Shown here piece by piece: positions 1-4,706 of a stretch of 6,357 nucleotides of DNA (position 1 is its first letter; every line of letters starts with the position of its first letter). The notes below the pieces were generated by a model. The model was not told the DNA's origin, did no database searches, and saw nothing but the letters and a program-made list of their open reading frames with translations. The DNA lies in NCBI GenBank assembly GCA_903923345.1, contig CAIXXI010000441.1, forward strand, positions 1 to 6,357, read 5' to 3'. A program made the translations under genes and the position numbers. The DNA is from an uncultured Burkholderiales bacterium. Lineage in GTDB: Bacteria; Pseudomonadota; Gammaproteobacteria; Burkholderiales; Burkholderiaceae_E.

Positions 1-72
1 CGAACCGGCTGCGGCAGGCGAATCGCTTGCCGGTGAGCGCCCCAGCAGCCGTCGGATGAAGTCGAGGATCAT
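1..72 (-). CDS. pcnB: Poly(A) polymerase I, N-terminal fragment (cut by window edge)
   Basis: Only the first 24 codons are inside the window. They read MILDFIRRLLGRSPASDSPA and four more residues. A short hydrophobic/arginine-rich start followed by a Ser/Ala/Pro-rich stretch is how proteobacterial poly(A) polymerase I proteins often begin, but no catalytic residue is visible. The call rests mainly on context: in Betaproteobacteria the gene after hda and the HAD phosphatase is usually pcnB, followed by folK. PcnB adds 3' poly(A) tails to RNA, promoting decay, and also affects plasmid copy number through antisense RNA turnover. The ATG at 72 is the only ATG in this frame after the HAD stop; the frame is open further upstream but offers no standard start there. 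The gap from the HAD stop is 77 bases and holds a hairpin. No clear Shine-Dalgarno sequence precedes the ATG. The identity is inferred from position and needs the sequence to the left. Confidence 0.72.
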   Translation of the reverse strand, partial: MILDFIRRLLGRSPASDSPAAAGS

Positions 73-96
73 CTGGAAAACCGGCTGGCTCGAATG

Positions 97-113
97 CAGC
101 CTGCGCCAGGCTG
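97..113 (-). other. Perfect 7-bp hairpin in the HAD-pcnB spacer
   Basis: CAGCCTG, a CGC loop, and CAGGCTG form a perfect 7-bp stem with a three-base loop, in the untranslated leader 25 bases ahead of the pcnB ATG. On the minus strand a TTTT run comes about 14 bases after the stem, too far for a standard intrinsic terminator. It could be a weak attenuator, an RNA processing site or chance in GC-rich DNA. The pairing is seen; any role is inference. Confidence 0.4.
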
Positions 114-149
114 ATGGGTGATGTCTGCGATCAGGGCGGGTGTGATCAC

Positions 150-824
150 TCAGGCGGCCTGACTGAACAGCTGTATCACCGGCCAGCCGCGTTCCTGGGC
201 AATGGCATGCAGTTTCGGATCCGGATTGGTGGCCACCGGATGGGTGACCTGTTCGAGCAGCGGAACATCATTGCGCGAGTCGCTGTAGAACCAGGACCGC
301 TCGAAGCTGCCGAGTTCATGGCCCAGCGATGCAAGCCACTCACGGGTGCGGGCGATCTTGCCTTCACGAAACGACGGTGTGCCGTGCGGCTTGCCCGTGA
401 ACTGCCCGTCCCGTTCCTCGATGCCGGTCGCCACCAGATGGTCGATGCCAAAGGCGCGCGCAATCGGCGCGGTCACAAAACGGTTGGTTGCGGTCACCAG
501 GGCCAGCAGATCGCCCCGTTGGCGGTGCTGGTCGACCAGGTCGCGGGCCTTCGCGGTGATCTGCGGCTCGATGACTTCACGCATGTACTCGGCATGCCAG
601 GCATCGAGCGTGGCGCGCGGATGGGCGGCCAGGGGCGCGAGCTGGAATTGCAGGAACTCGAAGATGTCGAGTGATCCGTCCTGGTAGGCGCGATAGAAGC
701 GATCGTTTTCGCGCTCGTAGTGATCGCCATCGAGCACGCCACGGCGCACGAGAAAGCGCGCCCATTCGTAGTCGCTGTCAATCGGCAGCAGGGTGTGGTC
801 GAGGTCGAAGAGAGCAAGGTGCAT
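150..824 (-). CDS. HAD superfamily phosphatase, subfamily IB (SerB-like)
   Basis: This 224-residue soluble protein has all four haloacid dehalogenase motifs. Motif I is FDLDHTLL, with the nucleophile Asp7 and the acid/base Asp9. Motif II is LVTATN, with Thr111 or Thr113. The motif III lysine is probably Lys156 in REGKIA, though Lys145 in GKPHG is possible. Motif IV is YSDSRNDVPLL, with Asp182 and Asp186 for magnesium. The helical cap between motifs I and II (about residues 15-95) and the overall length fit HAD-IB enzymes, which act on small phosphomonoesters. Related proteins are annotated as phosphoserine phosphatase-like, CicA-like or histidinol-phosphate phosphatase; the substrate cannot be read from sequence. 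The ATG at 824 places motif I right at the N-terminus, as usual. The gene begins 12 bases after the hda stop, so it is probably in an operon with hda and perhaps pcnB. No clear ribosome binding site is seen. Confidence 0.93.
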   Translation of the reverse strand: MHLALFDLDHTLLPIDSDYEWARFLVRRGVLDGDHYERENDRFYRAYQDGSLDIFEFLQFQLAPLAAHPRATLDAWHAEYMREVIEPQITAKARDLVDQHRQRGDLLALVTATNRFVTAPIARAFGIDHLVATGIEERDGQFTGKPHGTPSFREGKIARTREWLASLGHELGSFERSWFYSDSRNDVPLLEQVTHPVATNPDPKLHAIAQERGWPVIQLFSQAA

Positions 825-836
825 GGCGGCGCGATT

Positions 837-1553
837 CTACGGCATGTTCCCGGCCTGGCCGGACTCGGGCGCGGCGCGCTGCTGGGCAAATTCCCGAAGC
901 AGCGGCAAGGTGAGCGCCCGTTTGCGGGCCAGTGCAAAGGCGTCGAGCGCATCGATGAGCGCACGCAGGTGGCCCAGATTGCGCGGCCCGTGGGTCATCA
1001 GCCAGGGGATCACCTCGGTGCTGGTGGCCAGGCCGCGCTCGGCCAGCGTGGCCGCCAGGGCGGTCGCGGTGTCGGCATCCGACAGCGGCTTCAGGTGCAA
1101 TACCAGGCCCCAGCCGAGCCGCGTGGCCAGTTCGGGCATCACCGGCAGCTGGGCCGGTGCTTGCTGGCCGGCGGCCGCCAGCACCGCGTCAGTGCTGGCT
1201 TGCACCGACTGAAACAGGTGAAAGGCCGCCGTCTGGCGGGCGGCGTCGAGCCGGTCACAGTCGTCGATCAGCCAGCGCGTGATGGCCGGGTCATGCACGA
1301 AGTCGCTCTCGGGCGAGTCCGGAGTGAGCAGCCGACTGGAGACCGGGGCCGCTGGGCCGCCCGCGCCTGCCAGCGCCTGCAGCAGGTGCGTGCATCCGCT
1401 GCCCGGGCGTCCCCACAGATAAAGGATTCGGGTCTGACCCGGGCGAGGTGAGCACAGTGCCCGCGCAGCCGCCAGGGCCTCGGCATTGGCACCGGGGACG
1501 AAATTGTCCAGGGTCGGCGCCGGGGGCGGCGCCAGATTGAGGGTGAGTTGCAT
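837..1553 (-). CDS. hda: DnaA regulatory inactivator Hda (DnaA-like AAA+ protein)
   Basis: This is a 238-residue DnaA domain III homologue without a DNA-binding domain. In E. coli, Hda bound to the DNA-loaded sliding clamp stimulates ATP hydrolysis by DnaA and so prevents re-initiation (RIDA). The N-terminus MQLTLNLA holds a clamp-binding motif (QLTLNL at residues 2-7, compare QLSLPL in E. coli), followed by PTLDNFVPG. The P-loop GRPGSGCTH spans residues 48-56 and has Cys54 where AAA+ proteins have Lys and E. coli Hda has Arg. Walker B is LIDDCD (95-100). The arginine-finger segment is ATRLGWG (Arg145) and sensor 2 is GPRNLGHL (Arg191). The frame is open 45 codons upstream to 1688, but that stretch is unlike Hda and overlaps purM, so I start at the ATG at 1553, which exposes the clamp motif. 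A tail of about 15 residues follows the usual end. The gene diverges from purM and leads into the HAD gene. Confidence 0.94.
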   Translation of the reverse strand: MQLTLNLAPPPAPTLDNFVPGANAEALAAARALCSPRPGQTRILYLWGRPGSGCTHLLQALAGAGGPAAPVSSRLLTPDSPESDFVHDPAITRWLIDDCDRLDAARQTAAFHLFQSVQASTDAVLAAAGQQAPAQLPVMPELATRLGWGLVLHLKPLSDADTATALAATLAERGLATSTEVIPWLMTHGPRNLGHLRALIDALDAFALARKRALTLPLLREFAQQRAAPESGQAGNMP

Positions 1554-1576
1554 CAGCGGGGTCCGGTGGAGGTCGG

Positions 1577-1582
1577 TACAAT
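1577..1582 (+). promoter_or_regulatory. Possible -10 box for purM
   Basis: TACAAT, one base from the sigma-70 consensus TATAAT, stands out in a GC-rich spacer. A start about 7 bases downstream would give purM a leader of about 63 bases. At 16-18 bases upstream there is no recognisable TTGACA-like -35 element, and no extended -10 TG. It is therefore a candidate only. Confidence 0.35.
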
Positions 1583-1600
1583 CCCGCCATCTCCCCCACC

Positions 1601-1606
1601 ATTGTA
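1601..1606 (-). promoter_or_regulatory. Possible -10 box for hda
   Basis: ATTGTA on the plus strand reads TACAAT on the minus strand and is the exact mirror of the box at 1577-1582, 18 bases away. It would give hda a leader of about 40 bases. No convincing -35 element is seen at normal spacing. The two boxes face each other, so the two predicted starts would overlap by a few bases. They could instead be the two arms of an operator. Confidence 0.33.
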
Positions 1607-1651
1607 TCGGCCCGTCCACGCGGCTCGCGTGTCTCGTCCGATCCGCCCACC

Positions 1652-2716
1652 ATGACCGATACCCGCCGCCCGGATGCCCCGCTGACATACAAGGACGCCG
1701 GTGTCGATATCGATGCAGGTGACCGCCTGGTCGATCGCATCAAGCCGCTGGCCCGACGGACCCTGCGCGAGGGCGTGCTCACCGATCTGGGCGGGTTCGG
1801 TGCGCTGTTCGAGGTGCCCAAACGCTATCGCGAACCGGTCCTGGTGTCGGGCACCGACGGGGTCGGCACCAAGCTGCGCCTGGCGTTTACCCTGAACCGT
1901 CACGACACGGTCGGCATCGATCTGGTTGCGATGAGTGCCAACGACATCCTGGTTCAGGGTGCCGAGCCCCTGTTTTTCCTCGATTACTTCGGCTGTGGCC
2001 GGCTCGATGTCGATGTCGCTGCCCGGGTGATCGGCGGCATCGCCGCCGGCTGCGAACTGGCCGGATGTGCCCTGATCGGCGGCGAAACCGCCGAAATGCC
2101 CGACATGTATCCGGACGGCGAATACGACCTGGCCGGGTTTGCGGTCGGGGTCGTCGAAAAATCGGCAGTCATCGACGGGCGCTCGATCGCCCCCGGCGAT
2201 GCGGTCATCGGCCTGCCCTCCAGCGGCGCGCACTCGAACGGCTATTCCCTGATTCGGCGGGTCATCGAGCGGGTCCACGGATCGATCAATGCCCCCGCGA
2301 TGCAGGACGACTTTTTCGGTGCTCCCTTTGCCGATGCCGTGATGGCGCCCACCCGGATCTATGTGAAGCCGGTGCTCGAACTGCTCAAGACGGTTCGGGT
2401 CAAGGGCATCGCGCATATCACCGGCGGCGGCCTGCTTGAGAACGTGCCGCGCGTGCTGCCCGAGCACTGCCAGGCAGTGCTGCACCGAGACGCCTGGACC
2501 CGACCGGAGCTGTTTGGCTGGTTGCAGCGCGAGGGCCAGATTGCCGACGACGAAATGCACCGCGTCTTCAACTGCGGCATCGGAATGGTCATCGTGGTCG
2601 ATGCAGCCGACGCGCAGGCCTGCATCACCGGCCTGAGGGCTGCTGGCGAGTCGCCCAGTCTGATCGGGGCGGTGGTCGCGCGCCCCGACAAGGCGCCCCA
2701 GACCATCGTGGTCTGA
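1652..2716 (+). CDS. purM: Phosphoribosylformylglycinamidine cyclo-ligase (AIR synthase)
   Basis: The 354-residue product closes the imidazole ring in step five of de novo purine synthesis: formylglycinamidine ribonucleotide plus ATP gives aminoimidazole ribonucleotide, ADP and phosphate. It is a cytosolic homodimer in known cases. Family signatures occur in order: YKDAGVDIDAGD (13-24), GTDGVGTKLRLA (67-78), AMSANDILVQGAEPLFFLDY (93-112), GGETAEMPDMYP (143-154), GLPSSGAHSNGYSL (187-200) and HITGGGLLENVPRVLP (255-270). Length and motifs are complete, with no sign of damage. The ATG at 1652 is the only sensible start and leaves a short N-terminal lead of about 12 residues before the conserved region. 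No Shine-Dalgarno sequence is visible just upstream. It is transcribed away from hda. tamA begins 25 bases after its stop with no evident terminator or promoter between, so read-through into tamAB is likely. In several burkholderial genomes I recall an AI-2E/PerM-family permease near purM; none is present here. Confidence 0.98.
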   Translation: MTDTRRPDAPLTYKDAGVDIDAGDRLVDRIKPLARRTLREGVLTDLGGFGALFEVPKRYREPVLVSGTDGVGTKLRLAFTLNRHDTVGIDLVAMSANDILVQGAEPLFFLDYFGCGRLDVDVAARVIGGIAAGCELAGCALIGGETAEMPDMYPDGEYDLAGFAVGVVEKSAVIDGRSIAPGDAVIGLPSSGAHSNGYSLIRRVIERVHGSINAPAMQDDFFGAPFADAVMAPTRIYVKPVLELLKTVRVKGIAHITGGGLLENVPRVLPEHCQAVLHRDAWTRPELFGWLQREGQIADDEMHRVFNCGIGMVIVVDAADAQACITGLRAAGESPSLIGAVVARPDKAPQTIVV

Positions 2717-2734
2717 GCCGGCACGGCCTGGCTT

Positions 2735-2756
2735 GCGCGCGATGGCGCCGGCGCGC
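2735..2756 (+). other. GC-only hairpin with the tamA ATG in its loop
   Basis: GCGCGC at 2735-2740 and GCGCGC at 2751-2756 can pair, leaving a 10-base loop, GATGGCGCCG, that holds the proposed tamA ATG. Competing palindromes in the same stretch (GGCGCC, CGCCGGCG) could fold instead. Such a structure could limit fresh initiation on tamA and favour coupling to purM translation. The pairing is seen; the role is inference, and GC-rich DNA makes such pairings common. Confidence 0.35.
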
Positions 2757-4706
2757 GTCACCCGTTCGGCACGCCTGACCGTGCGCTTGGGGCTGCATGC
2801 CACGGCAGCGCTGGGCCTGGTCCCGCTGCTGGCATGGGCCCAGCCTGCGCCGCAGACCGGCTGCGATGCGGCCACCCTGTCCGCCTCCACGTCATCGGCG
2901 CCGGCAGCCGAATCCAGACCCAATCCCCTGGCCAGGCTGCCCTTCGTGGGCCGCTTCTTTGGTGATCCCACGGTCACCGATGGCCGCGACGGCGGCAAGG
3001 TCGCGCCGCGATATCGGCTCGAGGTCGATGCGCCCTCAGCCATCGAAGCACTGATCCGCGAGCACACGCTGCTCGGACGCTGGCGCCAGCGCGCCGACTA
3101 CGACGAGTCGCAGCTGCCCCTGTTCATCGACCGGGCCCCGGCCGAGGTCACCGCGCTGGCGCGTGCAGAAGGCTTTTTTTCCCCGCAGGTCAGCGCCTGT
3201 GCGATCGACGGCGGCGCACGGGTCACAGTCAAGGCCGGGCCGCAGACCCGGGTCCGGTCGGTCGACATTGAATTCGATGGCGAGATCGATGAGTCGCGCC
3301 ACGAAGGCCTTCGGGCCGAACTGACCCGCAACTGGCTGATGCCGCCGGGCGATGCGTTTCGTTCCCAGGACTGGGATCGCGCCAAGCGCGCCCTGCTCGA
3401 TTCGGTGCGTGACCGCGGCTTTCTGCGGGCCCGTATCGCCGACAGCGAGGCCGAGGTCAGCACCGAGTCGCAGGGCGCCGCCTTGCGTGTCCAGATCGAC
3501 TCTGGCGTGCCGCTGCGCTTTGGCGAACTGGATATCCAGGGCCTCAGCCGCTATCCGCCTGAACTGATTCAGGGCTTGCGATCCTTCAAGACCGGCGATC
3601 CCTACGATCTGAAGGGGCTGACCGAGTTGCAGACCCGCCTCAATGGCGCAGGCTGGTTCAACACCGTGAGTGTGCGACCCGACACCCGGGCGCTGAGCGC
3701 CGATCCGGACCTGCAGGAGGTGCCGATTCGCATCGATGTGATCGAGCGTCAATCCAAACGCCTGCTGCTGGGCGGCGGCTGGAATGCTGATTACGGACCG
3801 AGCCTGCTGGCGGGTTGGGAGCATCGCAACGTGGCCGGGCTGGGCATCCAGACCTTCAACGGCATCGAGGTCGACCCCAGCCGGCAATATGCCTTCTCGA
3901 CCTGGGACTGGCCGCAGAATCTGCAGGGATACCGATGGCAGGCCGGTGTGCGCTTCGAGCACCGCGACATCGAAAACGATCTGGTCGATGCCGGATCGGT
4001 CTTTGTCGCCCGCCTTCGCCGGCGCGGCAACATCGAGACCGGATGGTCGATGCAGTATCAGGACGAGCGCCAGAACATCGTCTATTCGCCGGGGGTCGAG
4101 GACTTCTATCGAAACCGGGCGCTGGTCCTGGGCTGGAGCTGGACAAAACGCGACCTCGATTCGCCCCTGGCACCCACCCGCGGCACGATCACCAGCCTGC
4201 AGTTGTCGGGTGCGAGCGACTCGGTCGGGTCTGAGACGAGCTTTTTCCGCGCCTATGCGCTGGCCTACCGGATCATCCCGCTGTCGATGGGCGAGGGCGC
4301 CGATTTCGGTCGCATCGTGCTGCGCGGTGAGCTCGGGCATGTGTGGTCTGACACCCGTCTGGGCATCCCGTCGGCGAACCTGTTTCGCACCGGTGGCGCG
4401 CGGTCGGTGCGGGGCTATTCCTCGCAGAGCCTGGGCGTGTCGCTGGGCGAGGCGACGGTGGGCGGGCGCTTCCTGGCCACCGGCAGCATCGAGTATCAGC
4501 ATGTGGTCTTCGACCGCGACTGGGCGGTGGCGGTCTTTGCCGATGCCGGCAATGCGAGCGATTCGATCCGCGACTTTAATGCGGTGGCCGGTGCCGGGGT
4601 GGGCCTGCGCTGGCGCACGCCGGTCGGGCCCTTGAACATCGACATCGCCCGCGGCTTCGATCCCGGCCAATGGCGCCTGTATGTCTCGATCGGCGTGGTG
4701 TTCTGA
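2742..4706 (+). CDS. tamA: Translocation and assembly module outer-membrane subunit TamA (Omp85/BamA family)
   Basis: This is a 654-residue outer-membrane Omp85 protein that, with TamB, takes part in assembly of autotransporters and other outer-membrane proteins and, in recent work, phospholipid transport. A signal peptide covers about residues 1-33 (basic start, hydrophobic core, AWA/QP cleavage). A Ser/Ala/Pro-rich linker with LPFVGRFFGD follows. Three POTRA-like domains lie at about 88-157, 159-254 and 257-335. The C-terminal barrel (about 338-654) contains the loop motif GGARSVRGYSS (VRGY at 556-559), diagnostic of the family, and ends in the aromatic beta-signal LYVSIGVVF. E. coli TamA is somewhat shorter, mainly in the linker. 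Two cysteines occur (41, 153); no lipobox is seen. A TTG at 2733 would add three residues; I prefer the ATG at 2742. A T7C4 run lies in POTRA1. The stop overlaps the tamB start by one base. Confidence 0.93.
   Translation: MAPARVTRSARLTVRLGLHATAALGLVPLLAWAQPAPQTGCDAATLSASTSSAPAAESRPNPLARLPFVGRFFGDPTVTDGRDGGKVAPRYRLEVDAPSAIEALIREHTLLGRWRQRADYDESQLPLFIDRAPAEVTALARAEGFFSPQVSACAIDGGARVTVKAGPQTRVRSVDIEFDGEIDESRHEGLRAELTRNWLMPPGDAFRSQDWDRAKRALLDSVRDRGFLRARIADSEAEVSTESQGAALRVQIDSGVPLRFGELDIQGLSRYPPELIQGLRSFKTGDPYDLKGLTELQTRLNGAGWFNTVSVRPDTRALSADPDLQEVPIRIDVIERQSKRLLLGGGWNADYGPSLLAGWEHRNVAGLGIQTFNGIEVDPSRQYAFSTWDWPQNLQGYRWQAGVRFEHRDIENDLVDAGSVFVARLRRRGNIETGWSMQYQDERQNIVYSPGVEDFYRNRALVLGWSWTKRDLDSPLAPTRGTITSLQLSGASDSVGSETSFFRAYALAYRIIPLSMGEGADFGRIVLRGELGHVWSDTRLGIPSANLFRTGGARSVRGYSSQSLGVSLGEATVGGRFLATGSIEYQHVVFDRDWAVAVFADAGNASDSIRDFNAVAGAGVGLRWRTPVGPLNIDIARGFDPGQWRLYVSIGVVF

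Noticed and set aside
142..149. GTGATCAC palindrome as a CRP/FNR-type operator
   Set aside because: The halves touch with no spacer, unlike the TGTGA-N6-TCACA or TTGAT-N4-ATCAA patterns, and it overlaps the end of the HAD gene.
114..1451. Plus-strand open frames at 114-674 and 720-1451
   Set aside because: They lie opposite the HAD gene and hda, which both carry full family motifs; the plus-strand products look random.
1554..1688. Longer N-terminus for hda (45 more codons)
   Set aside because: The added residues are Trp/Arg-rich, unlike Hda, would overlap the purM start and would bury the N-terminal clamp-binding motif.
2862..2867. Cys41 of TamA as a lipoprotein site
   Set aside because: The residues before it (PQTG) lack the lipobox pattern, and the hydrophobic core ends earlier at a normal AWA cleavage site.
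1553..3067. 504-codon minus-strand open frame opposite purM
   Set aside because: It is antisense to an unmistakable purM, its product resembles no family I know, and long antisense frames are expected in GC-rich genes with strong third-position bias.
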